From positions 1-6,312 of the forward strand of contig JAMCQQ010000222.1 in the NCBI GenBank assembly GCA_023379515.1: a stretch of DNA of 6,312 bases, written 5' to 3'. How positions within the stretch are numbered: the first letter of the stretch is position 1; each line of letters begins with the position of its first letter. The notes beneath the pieces are model-generated. The model did not search any database, was not told the origin of the DNA, and saw nothing but the letters and a program-made list of their open reading frames with translations. The position numbers and the translations under genes were made by a program. This DNA is from Actinomycetota bacterium. Lineage in GTDB: Bacteria > Actinomycetota > Humimicrobiia > Humimicrobiales > Humimicrobiaceae. This document shows, one piece after another, positions 1-6,146 of this stretch.

Positions 1-14
1 ATACAATCCAATAA

Positions 15-113
15 TTCCTTTTTTTTTCTGTTTCAGAATATGCCCTGAGGATTAAGTACAGGGATTATGAGTCAAATACTTATGCTTATACTTTAGATAA
101 TTTCAATCCTTTT
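15..113 (+). other. In-frame 5' coding extension of the SGNH hydrolase, with no start codon
   Basis: This stretch is in the same frame as the SGNH hydrolase that follows and has no stop between the TAA at 12-14 and the gene body. It reads as the end of a hydrophobic segment (FLFFSVS), then EYALRIKYRDYES, then a short linker ending NPF. Membrane-anchored SGNH proteins usually show this order: one N-terminal helix, a short E..LR segment, then the N-x-x-GFRG motif. I therefore read it as real coding sequence. It contains no ATG, GTG or TTG, so translation cannot begin here by normal rules. A T9 tract at 19-27 lies where the frame would have to change. Removing one T joins it to a reading frame open to the window edge, which reads YNPIIPFF before SVSEYALR. 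Confidence 0.6.
19..27 (+). repeat. T9 homopolymer at the broken 5' end of the SGNH gene
   Basis: Nine consecutive T residues follow CC at 17-18. The frame of the SGNH gene is closed by TAA at 12-14, just upstream of the tract. The other two forward frames are open from the window start into the tract. A change of one T in either direction would join one of them to the SGNH frame. It is one of only two 9-base homopolymers I could find in the window. Confidence 0.6.
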
Positions 114-1100
114 TTGCAATCACAGTTAGCAAAAAATGACAACCTTACGGTTAATTCTCTAGGTTTTCGCGGGGAAGAAATTTCCCAAGCTAAAAATAAA
201 AACACCTTTAGGATTGCTATCCTTGGAGGCTCAACTGTTCTTAACCGAGAAGTTATATTTGAAAAAAATGCTGCAAGACTTCTGGAAAAAAAACTCAGAA
301 AAGATTTTCCGTCAAAAAAGATAGAAGTTATTAATGCCGGAAAAGATTTTTATACCTCTCAGCATTCAGCAATTCAACTAATGTTTAAAATTCTAGATCT
401 TAAGCCGGATTTAATTATTGTCTGGCATGGGGTTAATGATTTATGGCAGTCATGCTTATCAGAAGGGGTAGTTTCTCATGGAGTGTACAAGAGTGATTAT
501 TCTCATACATATGGAATAATTGCAAATATAATTTTTAATTATTTTAAGCCACAGCCAATAATTCAATTTAAACTTCTCACGCTTGATTTTTTTCTAAAAT
601 CTGCAAAAGATAATCTTTATTCGGATATTACTAATAAGTTTAAAAAACAATATCTTGCTTCCTCTGCGCAGAATTTGATTAATAAAAAAAACACGGTTTC
701 CGTTAAGGAATTTCCCAGTATTGAAGCCTATGACAGGAATTTAAGGTATATAATCGAATTGGTAAAAGACAGACAAATCCCCCTTATTATCGGAAATCAG
801 GCAAGTCTATTAAAAGAAAGGAACAGTTTGGAAGAAGCCAAAGTTATAATATCTCCTCTTTGCATGAAGGAAGGAAAATATTATGATCTGGATTCCCTGA
901 GATTTGGACTTAATCTGTTTAATAGTAGGACACGTCAAATTGCTCAGGATACGGATACGTATTTTATAGATATTGATGCAAGTATTCCGAAGAACTTAAA
1001 CTATTTTTTCGACATGGTTCATCTTACTGAGGACGGAAATCAAAAAGTTGCAGATATTTTATATGATTCTATTGTGAGTAATAGTCTAATTTCTAATTAA
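114..1100 (+). CDS. SGNH/GDSL-type hydrolase, probably glycan acyl-editing; 5' end incomplete
   Basis: This is a 328-residue reading of an SGNH-fold esterase or lipase-like enzyme. Block I is LGGST with the likely nucleophile Ser40, replacing the classical GDS. Block II Gly is in NAG (Gly76), block III is GVND (Asn108) and block V is DMVH (Asp300, His303), so the whole catalytic set is present. About 190 residues separate blocks III and V. The NSLGFRG motif at residues 14-20 is typical of SGNH proteins in polysaccharide clusters. The TTG at 114 is the only start codon in the open frame, has no Shine-Dalgarno, and leaves no room for the usual N-terminal membrane anchor. The true protein almost certainly starts further upstream (see 15-113). 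A role in removing or transferring acyl groups on a surface glycan is inferred from the neighbours. The stop lies one base before the next gene's ATG. Confidence 0.8.
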   Translation: MQSQLAKNDNLTVNSLGFRGEEISQAKNKNTFRIAILGGSTVLNREVIFEKNAARLLEKKLRKDFPSKKIEVINAGKDFYTSQHSAIQLMFKILDLKPDLIIVWHGVNDLWQSCLSEGVVSHGVYKSDYSHTYGIIANIIFNYFKPQPIIQFKLLTLDFFLKSAKDNLYSDITNKFKKQYLASSAQNLINKKNTVSVKEFPSIEAYDRNLRYIIELVKDRQIPLIIGNQASLLKERNSLEEAKVIISPLCMKEGKYYDLDSLRFGLNLFNSRTRQIAQDTDTYFIDIDASIPKNLNYFFDMVHLTEDGNQKVADILYDSIVSNSLISN

Positions 1101-1101
1101 G

Positions 1102-3273
1102 ATGGTATCTATAATAATCGTTAACTATAAAGTAAAAAAGGAATTATTGGATTGTATTAAATCTATAAAATCTTCTAAACCAAAAACACCCTTTGAAATT
1201 ATTGTTGTAGACAATGATGAAGTTAAGGATTTGGAAAATGACTTAAAAAAAACATTTCCAAATGTACGCTATATCCCGAGTGAAAAAAATATTGGATATG
1301 GTGCAGGTAATAACCTGGGAGCAAAATATGCAAAAGGAAATTATCTTTTTTTTCTAAATCCTGACACAATTGTTAAAAAAAGCTGTATTGATAGGCTAGC
1401 CGAATTCTTAGCAAGGAACAAAAAAGTCGAAATTGCTGCTCCACTCCTTCTTGATAAAAATGAAAAACCATATAAACTGCAGGGAACTCTTGAATTAACT
1501 CCTGGAAGAGCAATTTTTTCCCATTCGTTTCTAAACAAGCTTTTTCCGAATAACAGTATATCTAGAAATTTTTGGCAAAAGGGTTGGAATAAAAATAAAG
1601 ACCATCTTGTTGAATCTGTTCCAGGAACCGCGTTTATGATTTCTAAGAAATTATTTGATCAGGTAGGTGGTTTTGACGAAAACTTCTTTCTGTATTTTGA
1701 AGAGAATGATTTGTGTAGAAGGATAAAAGAGTTAAACTACTTATTAATAATCATTTCGGGTGCAAGAGTAATCCATTTTTGGGAAGTAAGTACAAAAAAA
1801 AGAAAAGACATAAACGAAATTTTTAATAAAAGTAGATATTATTATTTTAAAAAAAATTATGGACTGCTTTCGGCTGTTATTACTAACTTTTTTTTAAACA
1901 TTAACAGGTATTCTTTTTTCATTTTAATTATACTTATTAGTTCGCTATTTCTTTCTCTAACCGATATTAAAGACTCGATGACTTTTATAGGCGATCAAGG
2001 ATGGTTTTACCTTTCAGCCAGAGAAATGATTGTTTCGGGGAAGATTCCTCTTGTCGGAATTACTTCAAGCCATACATGGATTCATCAGGGGCCTCTGTGG
2101 ACATATATGCTGACATTTATCTTTAAAATATTCGGATTTAATCCAGTAAACGGTGCACTCTTATCAATATATCTGAACTTGATTACTGCTTACTTGATCT
2201 ATTTCACCGGAAAAAAAATGTTCAGTTCAGACGTTGGAATTTTTGCCGCTTTAATTTATGCATTTTCTCCTATTGCAATACTCTTTGCCAGGATGCCTTA
2301 TCACACCAGTTCAATTCCTCTATTAACAATACTTTTGATCTACTTTGTTTTTTTATGGTTAAAAGGAAGAAATTATTTTCCATGGATCGTGTTTATTTTA
2401 GCCCTTTTGTATAATTTTGAGCTTGCGACATTTTTGCTTGCCATAACTGTTTTTATCATTCTTGCCTTCGGACTGATAAAAAAGCAGGAATTCGCGGTAA
2501 AAGTTCTTAAACCCAAGGTTATCTTGTATTCTCTTTTTGCTTTTATTGTTCCGATGATGCCGTTTGTCATCTATGATTTTAATCACGGGTTTCCTCAGAC
2601 TCTGAAGTTTATGGCATGGCTTGTCTATAAAGGCTTGAGCGTATTTGGAATTTTTTCTACTGCATCGGGAAATCTAGTATTTATGCTAAATTTTATACTT
2701 CAGAATTATTCTGTTTTCATATTCCCTTTGGATAAGCTTGTTTCCTTCGGTATATTTTCATTATCTCTGGTAACTTTACTTTATTTTTTAAATGAGGACA
2801 AGAGATTTAAGATGCCAAAAGTAATTATATTACTGTTTCTTTTTGTTCCTTTTATAGGCTTTATTTTTAACAAGACTGCTTCAAGCGCTTATCTACCTAT
2901 GTTTTTTCCGGTGGTTGCCCTATTAACGGGATTATTCTACGCCTGGATAATATCTGTTAAAAAAATAAGAATATTTATAGCTCTTTTTCTATTGATTTCC
3001 ATAATTCTTAATCTTAACTTTTTAATTAGTAATAATTATTTATCAAATAAGCTGATGAAGAACAAAAGGGATGCTATGGATAAACTAATAAGACTATCAA
3101 ACGGAAGAAAATTTGATATTGTCGGAAGCGGCCCAGGCAGCCAGTTTGAAAGTTTTACAATGGGATATGAATACTTGCTATGGTGGAAAAAACATGCTCC
3201 TGTTAAAGGCAGCAGTTTAACTTATATAATAGAAGAGACGCCAAAAGGAATTGAAGTTAGAAAAAAGGAATGA
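1102..3273 (+). CDS. Bifunctional fusion: GT2 glycosyltransferase plus GT-C (GT39/PMT_2-like) membrane glycosyltransferase
   Basis: This is a 723-residue two-part protein. Residues 1-250 form a GT2 domain of the rhamnosyltransferase (WbbL-like) type: SIIIVNYK at the start, VDND at 36-39, NPD at 86-88 in place of DxD, GGFDENFF at 189-196, and EENDLCRR at 200-207 holding the probable catalytic acid residues. This half should face the cytoplasm and use a nucleotide sugar. From residue 270 there are about eleven hydrophobic segments. After the first (270-286) comes GDQGWFY with Asp298, in the position of the first-loop acidic residue of GT39 and ArnT-like enzymes, followed by GKIPLVGI and HQGPLW. 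Such GT-C enzymes use polyprenyl-phosphate sugars on the outer face. A soluble tail of about 70 residues ends the protein. The ATG is one base after the previous stop, and the end overlaps the next gene by ATGA. Donor and acceptor cannot be told. Confidence 0.85.
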   Translation: MVSIIIVNYKVKKELLDCIKSIKSSKPKTPFEIIVVDNDEVKDLENDLKKTFPNVRYIPSEKNIGYGAGNNLGAKYAKGNYLFFLNPDTIVKKSCIDRLAEFLARNKKVEIAAPLLLDKNEKPYKLQGTLELTPGRAIFSHSFLNKLFPNNSISRNFWQKGWNKNKDHLVESVPGTAFMISKKLFDQVGGFDENFFLYFEENDLCRRIKELNYLLIIISGARVIHFWEVSTKKRKDINEIFNKSRYYYFKKNYGLLSAVITNFFLNINRYSFFILIILISSLFLSLTDIKDSMTFIGDQGWFYLSAREMIVSGKIPLVGITSSHTWIHQGPLWTYMLTFIFKIFGFNPVNGALLSIYLNLITAYLIYFTGKKMFSSDVGIFAALIYAFSPIAILFARMPYHTSSIPLLTILLIYFVFLWLKGRNYFPWIVFILALLYNFELATFLLAITVFIILAFGLIKKQEFAVKVLKPKVILYSLFAFIVPMMPFVIYDFNHGFPQTLKFMAWLVYKGLSVFGIFSTASGNLVFMLNFILQNYSVFIFPLDKLVSFGIFSLSLVTLLYFLNEDKRFKMPKVIILLFLFVPFIGFIFNKTASSAYLPMFFPVVALLTGLFYAWIISVKKIRIFIALFLLISIILNLNFLISNNYLSNKLMKNKRDAMDKLIRLSNGRKFDIVGSGPGSQFESFTMGYEYLLWWKKHAPVKGSSLTYIIEETPKGIEVRKKE
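1888..1895 (+). repeat. T8 tract at the GT2/GT-C domain junction
   Basis: Eight T residues encode part of TNFFLN (residues 261-266), between the end of the GT2 domain and the first membrane helix of the GT-C half. Losing one T would create TAA straight away after FF. Gaining one T would read FFFKH and then TAA. Either single-base slip would therefore give a GT2-only protein of about 265 residues. T8 and A8 tracts are common in this AT-rich window, so the placement may be chance. Confidence 0.5.
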
Positions 3274-4010
3274 TAACAGGTATTGTTCTTGCAAAAAACG
3301 AAGAAAAAAATATCATAGATTGTCTTGAATGCTTGGATTTCTGCTCAGAAATTATTGTTATTGATGATTTTTCAGATGACCGGACCGAAGAGATTTCAAA
3401 AGCAAAAGGAGCAAAAGTATTTAAGAGAAGTCTTAACGGAGATTTTTCCAGCCAGAGAAACTTTGGCTTGTCAAAAGCAAAAGAAGAATGGATTATCTTT
3501 CTGGATCCGGATGAAAGAATTTCAGACTCTCTTAAGATTGAAATTCTGGAAAATATTAAAAATGCATCTTATAACGGATTTCTCATAAAAAGAAGAGATG
3601 TGCTTTGGGGAAGAACTTTAATCCACGGAGAAACAGGAAATATAAGGCTATTAAGGGTTGGAAGAAAAGGAAAAGGACTTTGGGAAGGTAAAGTTCATGA
3701 AAAGTGGAATATTGATCATAAAATAGGAGAACTTAATAACAGCCTTATTCATCTTCCTCATCAGACAATGACAGAATTTTTAAAAGAGATAAATTTTTAT
3801 ACTGATTTGCGGGCTACTGAGTTAAAAATGAAGGGAATAAAAGCGACCTGGTTTAGTATTATTGCTTACCCAAAAGGAAAATTTTTCTTAAATTATGTTT
3901 TAAAGCTGGGATTCTTAGACGGTCTGCCTGGATTAGTATTTGCAATTACCATGAGCTTTCATTCCTTCTTGGTTAGAGGAAAGCTTTGGTTTCTATGGAA
4001 AGAAAAGTAG
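3270..4010 (+). CDS. GT2 glycosyltransferase, WaaE/KdtX-like (beta-1,4-glucosyltransferase type)
   Basis: This is a 246-residue, apparently complete single-domain glycosyltransferase. The N-terminus GIVLAKNEEKNI is the classical GT2 nucleotide-binding start. VIDDFSDD (30-37) gives the UDP- or TDP-contacting aspartates, SQRNFG (61-66) is typical of this subfamily, DPDE at 79-82 is the metal-binding DxD, and VHE at 142-144 follows. The C-terminal 40 residues are hydrophobic with a basic end, suggesting peripheral attachment to the inner face of the membrane. Relatives include LPS core glucosyltransferases, but CPR-type cells lack ordinary LPS, so the substrate is open. The start overlaps the previous stop as ATGA. 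GGA directly touches the ATG, too close for a normal Shine-Dalgarno, so translational coupling to the upstream gene is likely. Confidence 0.88.
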   Translation: MITGIVLAKNEEKNIIDCLECLDFCSEIIVIDDFSDDRTEEISKAKGAKVFKRSLNGDFSSQRNFGLSKAKEEWIIFLDPDERISDSLKIEILENIKNASYNGFLIKRRDVLWGRTLIHGETGNIRLLRVGRKGKGLWEGKVHEKWNIDHKIGELNNSLIHLPHQTMTEFLKEINFYTDLRATELKMKGIKATWFSIIAYPKGKFFLNYVLKLGFLDGLPGLVFAITMSFHSFLVRGKLWFLWKEK

Positions 4011-4102
4011 TTTCTTCTTTTATTTTTATCGGCTGGTCATTGTTGATTTTCTATTTTTATATTATCCACTTGCTTTGCAGGGGAGGAATATGTTTGAAAT
4101 AG
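3995..4102 (+). CDS. Possible 35-residue single-helix membrane peptide bridging the gap
   Basis: An ATG at 3995 opens a short frame that begins MERKVV and continues with about 20 mostly hydrophobic residues (SFIFIGWSLLIFYFYIIHLL), ending CRGGICLK at a TAG (4100-4102). It starts inside the end of the upstream GT2 gene and ends 13 bases inside the next gene, covering the only sizeable gap of the operon. The charged start followed by one helix resembles a small membrane protein. There is no clear ribosome binding site, and T-rich DNA gives hydrophobic readings by chance, so this is weakly supported. Confidence 0.2.
   Translation: MERKVVSSFIFIGWSLLIFYFYIIHLLCRGGICLK
4080..4087 (+). promoter_or_regulatory. 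Shine-Dalgarno GGGGAGGA before the second GT-C gene
   Basis: This purine run is the clearest match to the anti-Shine-Dalgarno sequence in the first two thirds of the window. It lies two to three bases before the ATG at 4090, closer than usual. It lies downstream of the alternative TTG at 4075, so it argues for ATG 4090 as the start. Confidence 0.55.
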
Positions 4103-5730
4103 CGTTCTTAGTCGGAATTTACTCCTATATTATTTTTGCTTTAGGGTTGTCAGGATTACTTTTCAAAGAAGTGATAATAATATCCTCGGCTGCTTTTTGG
4201 CTTATTGCTGTTGTTTATTACAGGAAAAAGATAATTGAAGTCTTAAAATTAATACCAAATCTTAAAATAATTAAAAAAGATAAGCTTTTACTGATATCAA
4301 GTATTTTATTATTTCTTCAGATATTATTAAACTTTATTATAGTTTTTACTCCTGAAATAAGTTTTGATGCATTATGGTATCATCTTACGCTACCGAAACT
4401 TTATTTGCAGAACAATTCTATTTTTTATATTCCTGGGAACTTATTATATTATTCCGTAATGCCAAAGCTTGCAGATTTATTGTTTATTCCTGCATTGGCA
4501 ATTTCCGGCGATATGGCTGCGAAACTAGTTCAGTTTTCATTCGGGATTTTAAGCTTAGCTGTAATTTATAAGATTGCCAGAAGATTTATGACTGCTTCAT
4601 TTGCTTTACTGGCTGTTTTAATTTTTTATTCTAACCTTGTGGTTGCCTGGGAGTCGTCGGCTGCTTATATTGATTTAATAAGGACATTTTTTGAAGGGAT
4701 AGCCTTTTTAGGGTTTTTAAAATGGTTAAAGACGAATAAATTTCAATGGCTTATTGAGTCAGCTCTTTTAATCGGTTTTTCAATTTCGATTAAACTTCTT
4801 GCACTAAGTTCTGTTTTAGTTTTTATCTGCCTCCTCATTCTCATTACGATACAGAATAAAAAAAGCATAGTGTTTTTTTTAAAAAATTCAGCTCTTTTTA
4901 TTTTTTTAAGCCTGCTGGTTCCTCTTCCTTGGTTTATTTTTTCCTACTTAAATATAGGAAATCCTATTTACCCCTATTTTAGTAATTTAATAGGGTTTAA
5001 TAATTTCTCTATCATTACAGGTTTTAATTTGGCTTATGCAGTGCGGCAAATCTGGATTTTATTTACTCAGTCCCAGGATCCCGTTTCTCCCATATATTTA
5101 ATTATTTTGCCTCTTATTATTGTCTATTTTAAGAAGCTAAAAATTGAAGGGAAAATTATGGCTGTATACATTACAGCAGCTTTGTTTATTTGGGTTATTT
5201 CAGAAACAATTGGTGAATCTGTTCCGGCAATCGCCGGAGGTTCAAGATACTATTTACCGTATCTAGCTGTCTTTTCTGTATTATGTGCATACGCAATCTC
5301 AGTTGTTAAAAATATTAATATCCGTAAATTATCGATAATTATGGTGTTTCTTATTGCTTTTATTTCTATCGGATATAGGGGAGAGGCCAATAAAAGGTAT
5401 TACCAATTTTTACTAGGAAAAGAAACAAGAAGTGAGTTTTTAGCCAAAAACCTAAACTTTTCTTATGGTGATTTTTATGACATAGACGGTTATTTTGCAA
5501 GGACTATTAAGAAAGATCAGAAAGCACTTCTTTATGGATTTCATAATTTATATTACGTTGACTTTCCTTTTGTTGATTTCTCATGGGTTAAAAAGGGAGA
5601 CAATTTTAATTATGTTGTAGTCCAGAATACAGATGTACCTGAAAGATTTAAGAATTGGAACCTTATTTATGAGAACAAGAGAACAAACATAATGGTATAC
5701 TCTTTGGGAGGATTAGAGTGGATATATTAA
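4090..5730 (+). CDS. GT-C superfamily (GT39-like) integral membrane glycosyltransferase
   Basis: This is a 546-residue polytopic membrane protein with about eleven or twelve hydrophobic segments. Three N-terminal helices (about residues 5-24, 27-43 and 66-86) precede TPEISFDALWYHL. Asp93 there sits just after a helix, where GT-C enzymes carry their first-loop acidic residue. Conserved-looking LPKLYLQNN and a later GDMAAKLVQFSFG fit phospholipid-carrier-dependent GT39-like transferases. A soluble tail of about 110 residues (from about 436) probably lies outside the membrane. The likely role is transfer of a sugar from a polyprenyl-phosphate donor to a surface glycan or protein. It could instead be a non-catalytic relative, since only the one acidic motif can be seen. 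I chose ATG 4090 because of the ribosome binding site before it; a TTG at 4075 would add five residues. The end overlaps the next gene by 13 bases. Confidence 0.75.
   Translation: MFEIAFLVGIYSYIIFALGLSGLLFKEVIIISSAAFWLIAVVYYRKKIIEVLKLIPNLKIIKKDKLLLISSILLFLQILLNFIIVFTPEISFDALWYHLTLPKLYLQNNSIFYIPGNLLYYSVMPKLADLLFIPALAISGDMAAKLVQFSFGILSLAVIYKIARRFMTASFALLAVLIFYSNLVVAWESSAAYIDLIRTFFEGIAFLGFLKWLKTNKFQWLIESALLIGFSISIKLLALSSVLVFICLLILITIQNKKSIVFFLKNSALFIFLSLLVPLPWFIFSYLNIGNPIYPYFSNLIGFNNFSIITGFNLAYAVRQIWILFTQSQDPVSPIYLIILPLIIVYFKKLKIEGKIMAVYITAALFIWVISETIGESVPAIAGGSRYYLPYLAVFSVLCAYAISVVKNINIRKLSIIMVFLIAFISIGYRGEANKRYYQFLLGKETRSEFLAKNLNFSYGDFYDIDGYFARTIKKDQKALLYGFHNLYYVDFPFVDFSWVKKGDNFNYVVVQNTDVPERFKNWNLIYENKRTNIMVYSLGGLEWIY
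5706..5712 (+). promoter_or_regulatory. Strong Shine-Dalgarno GGGAGGA deciding the GTG start at 5718
   Basis: GGGAGGA ends five bases before GTG at 5718-5720, an ideal spacing. It lies inside the end of the upstream membrane-protein gene. It fixes the start of the polymerase-like gene at GTG despite the 13-base overlap, and it is the best-spaced ribosome binding site in the window. Confidence 0.75.
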
Positions 5731-6146
5731 GGAAATTGCTTCTTGGTTTAGTCTTATTTTCATTTCCGCTGGGAGAACTAGCCAGATACAGCTTTAACAA
5801 CGGAATTTCTTTTACCTTAGCAGATGTCTTAACAATTGCCCTCTTTTTACTTTTTCTTTCACTTTACGCAACAAAAAAAGTCTCCCTAAGTGGGAAACTT
5901 AAAAAGCCGTTTTTTTTATTCACATTTTTTGCAGCAATCTCATTATTGTTTAATATTTTTTCCTATACTCAGAATCAATTTATTATTTCTTCACTTTATT
6001 TACTAAGATGGATTATTCTTGGTTCTCTTTACTTTTCTACCCTGCAGCTTAATAGGCAGAATAAGGAAAAGCTTCTTCTGGCAATGTTAATAGCAGGTTG
6101 GATATTTACGTTTTTTGGCTATGTCCAGTATTTTTTTTTACAATAA
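5718..6146 (+). CDS. O-antigen ligase/polymerase-like (WaaL/Wzy family) membrane protein, N-terminal part ended by an early stop
   Basis: This 142-residue reading holds about five hydrophobic segments and starts MDILRKLLLGLVLFSFPLGE. The FPLGELAR motif, then FTLADVLTIALFLLF and a final helix ending GYVQYFFLQ, match the beginning of O-antigen ligase family proteins, which normally run to about 400 residues or more with ten to twelve helices. The TAA at 6144-6146 cuts it before the large outer loop and catalytic part. The same frame continues with recognisable family sequence (see 6147-6312), so this is a broken gene rather than a short one. The intact protein would join or polymerise lipid-linked glycan units on the outer membrane face. 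As written, the product should be inactive. The GTG start is set by the strong GGGAGGA and overlaps the previous gene by 13 bases. Confidence 0.75.
   Translation: MDILRKLLLGLVLFSFPLGELARYSFNNGISFTLADVLTIALFLLFLSLYATKKVSLSGKLKKPFFLFTFFAAISLLFNIFSYTQNQFIISSLYLLRWIILGSLYFSTLQLNRQNKEKLLLAMLIAGWIFTFFGYVQYFFLQ
6131..6139 (+). repeat. T9 homopolymer just before the early stop of the polymerase-like gene
   Basis: Nine T residues lie four bases before the TAA at 6144-6146. With one T fewer, the next codons read YNNLR instead of LQ-stop, but a further one-base gain near 6153 would then be needed to return to the downstream frame. It is the second of the two 9-base homopolymers in the window. Confidence 0.6.

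Noticed and set aside
1341..1538. Minus-strand open frame of 65 codons within the fusion gene
   Set aside because: It lies wholly inside the GT2 domain coding sequence, matches no family I know, and has low-complexity composition expected of an antisense shadow.
2373..2586. Two overlapping minus-strand open frames inside the GT-C half of the fusion gene
   Set aside because: Lysine-rich antisense readings of T-rich membrane-helix codons; no domain and no ribosome binding site.
3325..3588. Plus-strand frame of 87 codons overlapping the WaaE-like gene
   Set aside because: It overlaps the DxD-bearing core of a well-recognised glycosyltransferase in another frame and shows no family motifs.
3998..4028. 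Possible terminator after the WaaE-like gene (AAAGAAAA, GTAG, TTTCTTCTTT, then T-rich sequence)
   Set aside because: The arms pair poorly, with mismatches and almost no G-C pairs; the following genes are on the same strand and closely spaced.
4075..4077. TTG as the start of the second GT-C gene
   Set aside because: The GGGGAGGA site lies downstream of it and before ATG 4090, and the five extra residues (starting MQGRN) add nothing recognisable.
4374..4571. Plus-strand frame of 65 codons inside the second GT-C gene
   Set aside because: An alternate-frame shadow within a clearly coding membrane protein.
6144..6146. Reassignment of TAA as a sense codon
   Set aside because: TAA ends the SGNH gene (1098-1100) and the second GT-C gene (5728-5730) at sensible positions, and the long genes contain no internal TAA, so a code change is not supported.
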